A stretch of DNA of 64,000 nt from Mercenaria mercenaria (Eukaryota; Mollusca; Bivalvia; Venerida; Veneridae), in assembly GCF_021730395.1 (NCBI RefSeq), contig NC_069377.1, positions 69,517,001 through 69,581,000 on the forward strand. The letters run 5' to 3'. The notes under the pieces are model-generated. The model was given only the letters and a program-made list of their open reading frames with translations. It did not search any database and had not been told where the DNA came from. This document shows positions 13,077 to 25,400 of the stretch, one piece after another; position 1 is the first letter of the stretch, and the number at the start of each line of letters is the position of its first letter. The translations under genes were made by a program, and so were the position numbers.

Positions 13077-13240
13077 TTGTTCAGATATTACATCGACATT
13101 TCACCATCGTACCATCGCACCATCACGATTTCATCATCGTGCCATCGCGTTTTCACCATCGTACCATCGTTGTTTCATCATCGTGCCATCGCGCCATCGC
13201 GTTTTCGTCACCGTACCATCGTGCATCGCGGTTTAGTATT
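13077..13240 (+). repeat. Degenerate CCATCG minisatellite
   Basis: Imperfect units of the type CACCATCGTACCATCGC and CATCATCGTGCCATCGCG follow each other over about 160 bp. The frame that opens across it is a by-product of the short repeat. Confidence 0.75.
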
Positions 13241-14599
13241 AAATAAAAAGTCACGATTGTCCAAACGGAACACCGTAAATCCGCCTACATGTACAATATA
13301 TTTCTTATATGGCGACAAACTTATTTATAAGAGTCTGTGTTATGATCATCGATTTGAGTTTCCCTTGAACATTTTTGTCTGGCATCGATACTGTTTAAGG
13401 GTACATGTATGCATATACATGCTCCTGTAATGAATATCAAATTTGAGGATTTTTTTTTTTTTGGATGGGAGGATATCTTATTCCAACAATGCATATTAAT
13501 TTACAAACAAGCAGGGGAATTAATTTTGTTATCCATGTTTACTGTATGGGAGTATCATTATATGAGCAGTACATGAACTTGGTGAAACATGGTCATAATG
13601 TAAGTCTTGATAACTTGAAACTAGGTCATCTGGGTTAAAAAAAAGTAACTGCGAAAACATTTTGTACCTCCTTAATATACAAACGGATCTGAAATATCTA
13701 CAAAGTAGTAACCCGCCTTTATTAGAGAAGGTCGCCCTTAAAATGTTATATTTTACCAGGAATCATTTGTTCCAGATTTTACCAATTGTTATATTTAATT
13801 GGAAACCTGCGACGGAACATAAAGTTTCGAGATATGTCATTTAGAGGTACTCATTTGAAATTAGAAACTCGAAACTTTGAGTCGCATATGTATTAAGCTG
13901 AAAAACTTGAAATTTAGAGTAGCATATCTCGAAATGTCGAGTTACCGAGTTGAAATTTCGCATTATTAATAAATAACTTGCACCTGACAGTAATGCTGTT
14001 CCATAGAAATTCCCGATCTTGTTTATACAAGAGCTATCGAAAAATTCACCACTTGAAATGAAAACTTGATAAGTGGCCGATTAGATTTTTTTATGTGAAC
14101 AAGTAATTATAAATGTTGAGTGAAAATAATAATAGTAATAATAAAATAATAATGATAATAATTATAAAAATAATAGTAGTAATAATAATAATAATTTTCA
14201 CTTTACAGGCCGCTCTGTATTTCGTGTACATGTTTGAACTGCAGCCTGCACTTTGAGGTAGACAAAATGTTATCATGTAAATTTTTGTATAATTGTATTC
14301 ATGTCTTTATTACGCCCCAGGCTGCCATTAACATTAATATCATCCGTTGTCTTACGACATAAACATTTTTGACACACTACCTTACTTTAAAGAAACTGCT
14401 TTGTAGCTGTCCGAACAAGTCTTGTTTTCCATCTGTGTATTAGTCCTGCATTTTGCAAAAGCTAAAAGCTTATAGAAGGGAGAAATAGTTAACTAGAAAA
14501 AAAATCAGTGCACTGATTTATTAGAACAGTTACCGTTTTCGATATAACATAAACAATGTTGATTTAAACAAGGGCACCGTTTTTTAAGATCCGTCTAAA
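13241..14599. other. Intergenic sequence with AT-rich simple repeat
   Basis: No gene is seen. Inverted words around ACTCGAAACTTTGAGTCG (13866-13884) and CTCGAAATGTCGAG (13928-13941) suggest a small hairpin repeat. A (TAA/ATA)n-rich tract lies at about 14122-14200. Confidence 0.4.
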
Positions 14600-15100
14600 A
14601 CTGCGCCACTCAGCAGAGGAAACTTCCCGTCCCGGAAACAACCTTTGGGGGTTTCCCTACTTCCAGATCAGGAAACTTGATAATGATAATAAATGTAGCA
14701 CAATTTTTTCTTTGTTTCTTTTAGAATGCCCGTTGCATAAGAATATACATGTTATCATTAAAAAAATACACCATTGTGAACTCGAGGTATTTTTGAAATT
14801 TCTATCATTCAAATTTGTGTACATTTTAGCCGCCACAAAAACTCAAAAGTTATAAAATATCTATTAAGACATTTTAAAAACATTTGAACGTTAGAAATTT
14901 ATAAAGATACATCAGATTTACAATGGTGTATTTTATCTAAAGATACCTTGAAAAAAAATTTGCACCAAGCATTTTGCTTCCTGAACGGGGAGCATGCTAC
15001 TGTATAATTATTCAGTATCAAGTGTCCCGTTCGGGAAGTATGGGAAAAAAAACCAATGGGTTGTTTCCCGAACGGGAAGTTTCCCCTACTACCAGTGTGA
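14600..15100. repeat. Inverted-repeat element with TTCCCGAACGGGAA arms
   Basis: The left arm (about 14612-14690; GGAAACTTCCCGTCCCGGAA) and the right arm (about 15010-15090; TTCCCGAACGGGAAGTTTCC) are reverse complements, spaced by about 300 bp. The right arm recurs, diverged, at 30045-30105, at the start of the second segmental-duplication copy. The left arm does not, so the duplication boundary falls inside this element. Confidence 0.6.
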
Positions 15101-15814
15101 ATCCGTTTCATTATTAGCTGACCGAACAAAGGGTTTTGCATAGCATCTGTAACTTAGTATACTTTGCAGCTCGCATTTGGTCGAAATGAAATGAAATGCA
15201 TTTACATGTTATTCATGTTATACAATAGCTGCCTGAGCTTAATCTAGAATTGGCGTGAAAAAAATCATTCGTACAACAAAGTCGGCCCCAAGCTGAGAGT
15301 AACGCTTTAAAATCGTAATGTAGGTTATACATTCTTCAAACCTGATGACAGGAAAAGCCATGCTTAATTAACATTAAGAAGACGTTCAGTAGATGATTTA
15401 TGCATGGTTTATTAAGAACAATATCTCTGCTTATATTATAGATTTAACTATGGTTCTGCATACATTATCATTTATGAGGTTCAGTGAAATGAGTATGAAT
15501 TTAATGCAGTAACATTGAAATTACTGCTCTCACGCTGGCAAAAAAAAAAAACCTTCCCGAGGATTGATTTCGAGTCTTCGAGCTTACTGCCGGCATTGAA
15601 ATAATTTTTGTTTTACATTTACTGTCTTAGTAAATATTATCAGTTCTGTGAAAGAATGGAGGACTAGATTATATATAAAAATAATAACTTCAGGAGTTAT
15701 CTCGCATGAACAAAATAGAAGGGCCATAATCCGTTTATCTAAATTTTCTAGCGCAATCAAAGGAATAAATTTTTATACTCTTCTGCTTTACCCAGCACAA
15801 CTGAGAATATCCGC

Positions 15815-17045
15815 AGTTTATCACGTGACTGTTCTGTCCAGGGGTCTGCCTGCAACAGGTGTTTTAGAACAGTCTGCACAAATATTTATCACGTGACTGT
15901 TCCGTCTGTACCAGGTGTTTTGTAACTGTACAACAGTCTGCACACATATTTATCACGTGACTGTTCTGTCTGCACCAGGTTTTTTTAGAACAGTCTGCAC
16001 ACACATATTTATCACGTGACTGTTCTGTCTACACCAGGTTAGATTTAGAACGGTCTGCACACATATTTATCACGTGACTGTTCTGTCTGCACCAGGTTAG
16101 ATTTAGAACAGTCTGCACACATATTTATCACGTAACTGTTCTGTCTGCACCAGGTGTTTTAGAACAGTATGTACACATATTTATCACGTGACTGTTCTGT
16201 CTGCACCAGGTGTTTTAGAACAGAATGCACACATATTTAACACGTGACTTTTTTTTTTATCTGCACCAGGTGTTTTAGAACAGCCTGCACACATATTTAT
16301 CACGTGACTGTTCTGTCTGCACCAGGTTTTTTTTAGGACAGTCTGCACACATATTTATAACGTGACTGTCTGCACCAGGTGTTTTAGAACTGTCTGCACA
16401 CATATTTATCACGTGTTTGTTGTCTGCACCAGGTGTTTTAGAACAGTCTGCACACATATTTATCACGTGACTGTTCTGTCTGCACCAGGTGTTTTAGAAC
16501 AGTCTGCACACATATTTATCACGTGACTGTTCTGTCTGCACCAGGTGTTTTAGAACAGTCTGCACACATATTTATCACGTGACTGTTCTGTCTGCACCAG
16601 TTTTTTTAGAACAGTCACGTGACTGTTCTGTCTGGACCAGGTGTTTTAGAACAGTCTGCACACATATTTATCACGTGACTGTTCTGTCTGCACCAGGTGT
16701 TTTAGAACAGTCTGCACACAAATTTATCACGTGACTGTTCTGTCTGCACCAGGTGTTTTTAGAACAGTCTGCACACATATTTATCGCGTGACTGTTCTGT
16801 CTGCACCAGGTGTTTTAGAACAGTCTGCACACATATTTATCACGTGACTGTTCTGTGTGGACCAGGTGTTTTAGAACAGTCTGCACACATATTTATCACG
16901 TGACTGTTCTGTCTGGACCAGGTGTTTTAGAACAGTCTGCACACAAATTTATCACGTGACTGTTCTGTCTGCACCAGGTGTTTTTAGAACAGTCTGCACA
17001 CATATTTATCACGTGACTGTTCTATCTGCACCAGGTTTTAATACG
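15815..17045 (+). repeat. 56-bp minisatellite, about 20 units, one CACGTG per unit
   Basis: The unit contains TTTATCACGTGACTGTTCTG, then TCTGCACCAGGTGTTTTAGA and ACAGTCTGCACACATA. The exact spacing of successive CACGTG sites (for example 16464 to 16520) is 56 bp. Most units keep the E-box palindrome; a few have changed it (for example GCGTG near 16785). The homologous place in copy B holds only one unit (about 30886-30945). The array ends about 2.4 kb before the Ly6-A start codon. Confidence 0.95.
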
Positions 17046-18986
17046 AACAGTACAGTAATATTTTGTACTCAATGGAATATTGCCCAGGTCTGTGCGTGAT
17101 TATAAGTGATAACCATAGAATGATAAGTCAATTTATTACGTGCTTTTTTTAATTGTTTAATATTATCAATAGTGTCTATCTTTTTCTTTTTTAAATGATT
17201 TCATACTCGACCATCTCTGTAACTCCATACTCAGCCACTTTTCTTATCTCTCATTCTTTTACGAAAAACATATTCTAATAAACAAAACTTAAGTTTATAA
17301 ATTAATGCGGTTGCTTAAGTACTCGGCGTTATTCATCAAAACGTTTTGACCATTTCATCAACGTTATAATTTATCCTCAGCTGTCCAGTCATGGCCATTT
17401 GCCAAAGAACCTAGCCGCCGATGACATATATTTGCACTCAATGTTGTTGCTGATATTGACTATAAACGTACCCTAGTGTATTCAAACATATCAAAAGAGA
17501 AATAATATTTTAGTTATTTGAGCGAAAATTTAAACGCCATTGCATTCGTTGCGTTCTGATCTGTTTATCTTTTGTTTGTTTTGGGTTTAACGCCGTTTTA
17601 CAACTATATTTCAGCTATCTAACGGCGGACAGCTTACTTCACGAGTGTTCCTGGATTCTGTGCCAATACAAACCTGTTCTCCGCAAGTAACTGCCAACTT
17701 CTCCACGCGAACCAGCGGTGGAGGACGAATGATTTGAGACACAACGTCTTTTATGAAATCGTCACGGAGAACATACGCCATCTGTTAATCTAACTTCCAA
17801 ACAGCCAGGCTGTCAGCAGAATGTTTTATCTCCTAAAATATGACATTTCCGTTTGCGGCAAAGAAATATAATAGATCTAATATGCACTAAGGAAATTTGT
17901 AAACCTTGGTGATCTGACAGGCTTACGCTTTTACCATTGTTTTGATTGAAAACTTGAAAAAAATACTAAAACGTACAAGACCCTGATAAGTCCATCATAT
18001 TATATATTGACAATATAGATCTCTATTTTTATCATCTATTTGTTATATTTCATTCTCTGTTTCATTTCACTACTATTATTTTTTTGTAAAATGTACAGCA
18101 GATTGTCGATGATATCAGCAAATTCCCACAATAAAATTTAAACAATAATTATGTCTTCTTCTGTACGATTAGAAAACATGGCTGCCGCGCTGCTTCCTTT
18201 AGAATAATAAGACGGGATTGACCTTGTATGTATATAATGCTAAAGTATGTAATGCTAAAGTGTTCTTTCGCTTTAAAGTTTCCGAGGAAAGCATATTTGA
18301 CAAAATATTGCGTTATAGACAAGACTTCGTTTCACACATTTATAGTTTGTTTTTTCTTAAACAATTTATTTTTATTTGCAAATTTTGTTCGATCTGAATT
18401 AAATTTTGCACCTTTCACGTACGGCAGGAAATGAATCGGATTGTTCCAGTGTTATATGACAAAATATAATTATTCATAAACTTGAAGCATATGCCCCGCT
18501 ATCGTTGCAATGACCACCTGTCAGAAAGCGTTAAATTGCACTCTCTTACTCTGTGATTTGCTTTGGAGTTTTGTAAGCGCCATCTAATTCTACTGTAAGT
18601 CGGAAGTATAATTTAGATAACTTTTTTTGTCTATACCTTAGGCACATTTTGCAAAACAGAAGACTTTTGAATATCGACATCTTCGCCTTTTAATAAATTG
18701 GGAATGAATAATATATATGAAATAGTTTTCTCGCATCCGATGGCATGTATGTAGGCCTAGGATTTGAAACTAGTAGGACGTCATGACGTATGGAGTAAGT
18801 TTATATAATTGTTGTAAATAACAGCTATGATATTGTTTAATAAAAGTCAGTAATAATCTATTAAGTTATAATCCTGTATTGATTACTATACTGATCGGTA
18901 AAAGTTGATAAAACGACATCAGTTTCATTTACGTAAGTGTCTAGTGAGTGAGATCAGTGCTTCTAAGATGTAGTGCTGTAGAGACT
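17046..18986. other. Upstream flank of Ly6-A, conserved with copy B, no gene
   Basis: This stretch aligns over most of its length with 31000-33520 upstream of Ly6-B. It contains the SINE at 17571 but no open frame conserved between the copies. Conservation here reflects duplication and is not by itself a sign of function. Confidence 0.6.
17571..17765 (-). repeat. tRNA-derived SINE, copy 2
   Basis: Same body as at 2230 (GTTCTCCGCAAGTAACTGCC, GGTGGAGGACGAATGATTTG), with the T-rich end at the left. The tRNA-like head is missing or worn. It sits at the same place as the copy at 32014, so it inserted before the segmental duplication. Confidence 0.6.
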
Positions 18987-19265
18987 GGTAATTAAACCAC
19001 TGTGACACTAGTCTTTTTGTTTTGTTTTATTCATTTTTATTTGATTACGCTGCGCTGTGTAGTTTTGGCCATTTCCGGCCAAACTAATCAATCGTAGGCC
19101 CAGCGAAATTCGAATTTTGAGACCTGATATCAAATACAGGTCGATGCCTGGATATATTCCAAGTCGTAATAAGGGTATTATGTATAAAAGGGGACCCAGA
19201 TGTTATTTTGACTGTGTCACGCTTGTCTCACTCTTTCATATCGGTCGGCTAGAGGATATCTATCG
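18987..19265 (+). promoter_or_regulatory. Ly6-A promoter / 5' leader block, split by an insertion
   Basis: TAATTAAACCACTGTGACA (18989-19007) and CTGTGTCACGCTTGTCTCAC then TCGGTCGGCT (19212-19250) form a block that also precedes Ly6-B (33519-33605) and, diverged, Ly6-C (54560-54625). In Ly6-B the two halves are adjacent, whereas here about 200 bp separate them. The inserted part ends with TATAAAAG at 19183-19190, about 30 bp before the second half. The block could be core promoter, 5' untranslated region or both. Confidence 0.5.
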
Positions 19266-19442
19266 TTTTTTTCTCCGTCAATATTGTTATATTTAGCGCG
19301 CATCTATTTAACGTTATTGACGTTTATCGTTTGGCGCCTTTTACCGCGACGTCACGTTTTGACGTACTTCCTGTGTACTTGTTTGGATTTGAATTGAGTT
19401 GATGTAATATTGTCATCGAAACCGAACCTGCTTTTAGTATTG

Positions 19443-22400
19443 ATGGAGTTTAAATATAACATTCTTTTGGTAGCAATATGTGCAATATTGCATCAAGGTA
19501 ACCTATATGCTTATTTATTATTACTTTTTTTTAAAACTTATTTAGACTCTCGGATTTATTTTTCTTGGTAAACACGCTTGCAGTTCTGTATAAGGCTAGT
19601 TCTCGTCTTGGAACACTTGCACTTTAGCGGTCCCTATAATAATAGTAGTATAATAATGCCTTAAATAAATATTAAAGGTTGAAAGGGGTAACCTTATCTA
19701 GAGATGAATATGTTTGGGGGCTGCCGCCCCCACACCCCCGCTTAACCCCACATCCCCAACTTGCTGCGCATGCGCATTGTAAACTTCCGGGGACCGCTAA
19801 AGTGCATTCTACCCCTCGTCTTTTGTATTCTTGTCTATTTATTATAACATCTTTAAAAGTAACCTCGCTTTTTAACTCGGTGTCAAATCAACATAGCTAA
19901 TTTTTTCTCAAAAGTCCCTTTTCTCCACCCACAATGCCCGTCTGAATTGACCATGAAATGACAAACCAGTCTGTCGTCACCGCAGTTTCAGACTGAATTG
20001 TTAGACAATTTTGTTGATATGATTCTAATTCAACATGTTGAAGTGTACGTGGTTTTAGTTTTCCTCATTTGGTAAAATTACAATAATAATGTGCAAACAG
20101 TAAGCAAATCATTTACAATATTGGAGTTGGTGGTGTGGGTGGTGTGTGAGGAAGAGCGGGGAGAGGGGTCTGTAAATGTGAACTCTCGATGAAGGTTAAC
20201 GGCAAAAGACACCGCCGTTACGAATGACATGAGATGTTTTAAACAACGGAAATGAGCAGGTTTATTTAATTCAAATGTTCAGGAGTATATGCATATCTAT
20301 TCGCGAGAAGAGGTGTTAAAACGACTGTGACATAAAGCATTGTTTAATGCAATTTACAGAGATGCACTGTTAGTTAGCGGTTCAAACGGTAAAATACTAT
20401 AAGAAATATTACCAGCCTATCATATTCTGTTGTTGTTTTTTTTTTGGATTAAGCAAGTGGAGATAATGCGGCAAATTATGTTTTTCCCTATTCGTTGAAG
20501 ATTGCAGAATAGTATCGTTTGAAGTTTAAGCATGCAAAGATATTTTTCTGATTTGACACTAGACTTACAGTCGTCTTTAGACAGATTATACTACTATTGT
20601 CACAATTGCGTTGGTTCTCAAAGTTACTGAAGCTAAAACTAAAATTGCTGGTTTTCGTGAGAAATAATGAAAACAGAAAAAAATGCAGATGTAGAAATTG
20701 TGAATGGTATTAACAAGATTTGCGTGGTCATACAGATAGAAATAGTGTATTGTCACTGTATATATCTGTAACTATATAACTTTTGATTTTGAATCTGACT
20801 TCGACAAAATTGCAGACAGCGTTTACGAACTTGCCTATATCTGCCCATAGTCTGCGTATATATCTGCCCATAGTCTGCGTATATCTGCCCATAGTCTGCG
20901 TATATATCTGCCCATAGTCTGCGTATATATCTGCCCATATTCTGGTATATATTTTTGCCCATAGTCCCGCGTATATATCTGCCCATAGTCTGCGTATATC
21001 TGCCCATAGTCTGCGTATATATTTGCCCATAGTCTGCGTATATATCTGCCCATAGTCTGCGTATATCTGCCCATAGTCTGCGTATATATTTGCCCATAGT
21101 CTGCGTATATATCTGCCCATAGTCTGCGTATATCTGCCCATAGTCTGCGTATATATCTGCCCATAGTCTGCGTATATATTTGCCCATAGTCTGCGTATAT
21201 CTCTGCCCATAGTCTGCGTATATATCTGCCCATAGTCTGCGTATATCTGCCCATAGTCTGCGTATATATCTGCCCATAGTCTGCGTATATATCTGCCCAT
21301 AGTCTGCGTATATATCTGCCCATAGTCTGCGTATATATCTGCCCATAGTCTGCGTATATCTGCCCATAGTCTGCGTATATATCTGCCCATAGTCTGCGTA
21401 TATATCTGCCCATAGTCTGCGTATATATCTGCCCATAGTCTGCTTATATCTGCCCATAGTTTGCGTATATCTGCCCATAGTCTGCGTATATATCTGCCCA
21501 TAGTTTGCGTATATCGGGCCCCTAGTCTGCGTATATAAACTGCCCAAAATCTGCGTATATATCTGCCCATAGTTGCGTATATATCTGCCCATAGTCTGCG
21601 TAATCTGCCCATAGTCTGCGTATTTTATCTGCCATAGTCTGCGTATATATCTGCCCATAGTCGCGTATAGAAACTGGGACGGGGAACTTAAACCAGCAAG
21701 AAATCAACGTTATATCTTTATTTACGTCCCATTCTTGCATACAACATATAATTACAGTGTACAATTACAAATAAACTATTGCAAAGACCATTCTATTAAA
21801 GAATTATATGAGACTGCATGTAATATAATTTCTGTACATATCAAATAAAATATTCTAATAAGATACAAATAAGATACATAAGTAACAAGAGCTGTATGTA
21901 AGACAGCACGCTCGACTTTTCTCAGTGCTTGACTCTGACTTAGAGCTTTGACAGTAAAAGGGGCATAAATCTGTCAAAATTCTAATCAGAGTTATTTGGG
22001 GATGTGTTTCTTATGGTGTAGCCTTTGATAGTAAATAAGTATTTTAAGTTTCAAGTCAATAGCTTTGATAGTAACAGAGATCTTGGACATTATATAAAAC
22101 TTCAAAAAATTCTAAGTTAAAAAGGGGCATAAATATGTCAAAATTCAAATCAGAGTTATGAGGATTGTTAATCCGGTGTGGACTTTGGTAGTAAAAAATA
22201 TATATTAAGTTTCAAGTCAAAAGCCTTGATAGTAACAAAGATATTTGACTTTATCAAAAACTTTAACCAAAAACTTCTAAGTTTAAAACGGGCATGAATC
22301 TGTCAAAATTCAAGTCAGAGTTATGGGGATTGTTTCTCCTAGTGTAGACTATGATAGTAAATAACTATCTTAAGTTTCAAGTCAAAAGCTTTGATAGTTA

Positions 22401-25400
22401 CAGAGATATTTGACTTTATCAAAAATAGATTTACCAAAAAATTATAAGTTAAAAAGGGGCATAAATCTGTCAAAATTCAAATCAGAGTTATGGGGATTGC
22501 TTCTCCTAGTGTAGACTGTGATAGTAAATAACTATTTTAAGTTTCAAGTCAAAAGCTTTGATAGTAACAGAGATATTTGACTTTATCAAAAACTTTAACC
22601 AATAAAGTCGAGCTAAAAATTATGTGTAACAAGAAATAATTTAAAAAAGATGGTCGGCGAATTGTAAAAAAGGAAAGAAAATTTATGAATTTTCATCTAA
22701 CATTCATCTTCATCTAACATTTTTCAAATTGCAAAAAATAAAACCGCACTTTAACCATTTAAATGGTTCTCTTTTAATATTTTGCAAAGGTTTCGTAGGG
22801 TTGCAATTTTGTTTCGTTTATCCCTTTGACAAATAATTACAGCAGTAGTTTGATGAAGATTCATGAAGCGGTTCATGAAAGAGGTCATTAAACGTGTTTA
22901 TATTTTTAGCTAAATTGGTCCCCATCCCCATTTGTAAACAATAGCAGGAGACCTTACGATATTTTTACACATCGGTTTGATAAAAATCCATTACATTTTA
23001 GTGGTTTAAGCGAGAAAGGCATATCTACTTTTAGCTAAGTGGTCCCTAATAGGGCCCAAGTTTCCCATATTTAAATAAATTTGGGGAGGACCTTATAATA
23101 TGCTCCAGAACAAGTATGACAAAGATCACCAAGCTGTTCATGAGACGCTGTATAAAGGCATTTCTAGTTTAGCTCTAGCGCCCCTAAAAGGGGTCAAATG
23201 TTCCCCGCTGAACAAAGTTGGCTGCGGGGCCCAATAAAGATGCTACAAATCAAGTTTGATTGAATACATAGGGAAAAAATCAAATTTAAAAGGGTTTTTT
23301 TATTTATTATTTTATTTATTTCTAAAATAGGCCAAAATGGTCCCGCTTTTTCAAACGCATATTCGCTATTCATGAATCTTAGGACAATGACGTCACCATA
23401 AAAAAGTGACTTTCGGTCAAGCAAAACATACAATTGTAATTATTTCAATATTTCTATTTCATAAGCGAAGTTTGACCGTAGTCATATCACATAGATTAAA
23501 CTGTATGCAGCGTACCCTTTATTTCAGTGTGGGTGAATTCAGTCATTATATAGCATTTTTATAATAAAACAGATTTCAAACTGAGTTCAATTTTGCATAC
23601 CTATAAAGAAAAATATTCATATATAATAAATCAGTTAAATAATTTATAACAAATATAGCAAAGCAAACAAGTACTCATTTTAATATGCAATCTGAATAAG
23701 TCACAAAAGCAAGAAACTTTTTCATATACAGACGACAATTGTAACAAGGAAAATCTTTTAAAAAGCACTTCTCTACATAAAAGACTCTTATCACACCCTT
23801 ATTCATGTGATACGCAGACCGTATTCAGCTCTTTCTTTAATTTGATATATGTTGGTATTTGAACAGGTTTTTATCATATTCATTAAACTTACTTATCATT
23901 TTGAGATATATCAATATTCTTGCTAAATATACTGAGCCAAAGTCAGCTTTAAAACTGTGAACAGCGTCGTTTAGGATAAACGCTTTGTCTACATTTCACT
24001 CAGCGTAGCACAATCAACAGAGTGAAAGAAATTGACACTCTCATCCAATCAGGCAGAGTGTTACATAAATCTTCCATTTTGATAAATTATCTATAATGCG
24101 TTATCAAGTAGTTTGATTTGCAAACTGAAGTCACGTGGCATGGGTAACGAAAACGAATTTAGACGCCGTTCGCCGAAAAACCGAGAAGCTGGCATTAATC
24201 CGGGCCTTTTACTGGCCTAAAAGCTGCCATAAAACGAAACGGTTACCTTAAAAAACTGAAAGGCAAAAACAACACTAATGTATATCTGGTAAAAAACGGT
24301 TTTAAAGAATCAAGTATTATAACAGATCAAATCTGTTGTAAACTGATTAATACCAGCCTCTCGTTAAAACATACTTCTACAACATTTAATCTTGTAAGAT
24401 TGCAATAAACATGGTTTAATAAACATTGTTTAATATAGCACTTAACTATTAATGTGGTATATACATATCACATTATAAATATATTACAGTTAAAATTAAC
24501 TAACGTAAACCACAAAGCATCAAATTAAGATTTAGTGAATAATTATACTGTTCAGTGCAAGACCCAATCCCATCCACCAGGGAAAGAACAACACTGCCAT
24601 GAGTGGCAAAGCCAGGAATGACCGTGACACGTCCACCCCTAACACGACAAAACAAAATCAAGTCCTACTCTGAAAACATACACTCATTTGCTATCCTACA
24701 TGCAAAATTATAAAGGACTTTAAATAATTCGTTAAATCAAAGTTTATAATTGAAATTTTCAAAATTGGATATAGATCTTCAGTCAAATATGTAATATGAA
24801 TGAAATTGAAGAGGAGTTTCATTTGGTGTTGATATGTGCACATCACAAGAGTAAATAAAACACATCTGGCACCAGTGTTCTACCGTAGGCAAGTAAGAAG
24901 CACGGCGGATCATTTCATGGCATAAAACGTTTACAAGGGAGACTACTGAGAAAATACGAGGTTATAACTTTAACCTCATTCCTTTCCTATTATAATCCTG
25001 TGCAAATGTGTGTGAGACTTCTGTGTAATTTTTACATGATTATTTGCCTTTACATACATATATACAAATGTATATAAAATTTTGTATATACGATTTTGCT
25101 GGTGTATACATAAAATACATTTATTTATTCATTTATCTATCAAGACATTAAAACGTGTATGAACTGCTAAAAAGAAAACCCTGCTTACATTTGACTTTTT
25201 CAAATTCTATTTTTTGTAATTAATGTTAATGAAATCTATGTATCAAACATTCTAACATGGCTCGATTTGATTTCCAGTTAAACAAAGAAGAAAATCAAGC
25301 TCTGTATATTCTGCGATAAACAACGGTTGACGCGCGAGAGCATTATGACGTCAATTATGACGTCAAATTGCCGCATGACGTCCGATACATTACTCCTCGC

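Larger units (their letters stand above)
20415..25115. repeat. 4.7-kb block of repeats present only in intron 1 of Ly6-A
   Basis: In copy B the intron runs directly from TACTATAAGAAATA to ACATTTATTTATT (34434-34460). In copy A these words are separated by this block. It contains a 23-bp minisatellite, a pearl-like element, another tandem repeat of about 150 bp and a candidate minus-strand exon. Sequence at 23270-24530 and 24640-25115 shows nothing I recognise. Confidence 0.75.

Noticed and set aside
13077-13430. 117-codon plus-strand frame
   Set aside because: The first half is a CCATCG simple repeat and the rest has no recognisable domain.
20728-21764. Long minus-strand open frames of 192 to 301 codons with a GRYIRRLWADIYADYGQIY repeat
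   Set aside because: They come from a 23/21-bp minisatellite without stop codons in any minus frame. Three frames are open at once, there is no non-repeat domain, and the array lies in an intron absent from the paralogue.
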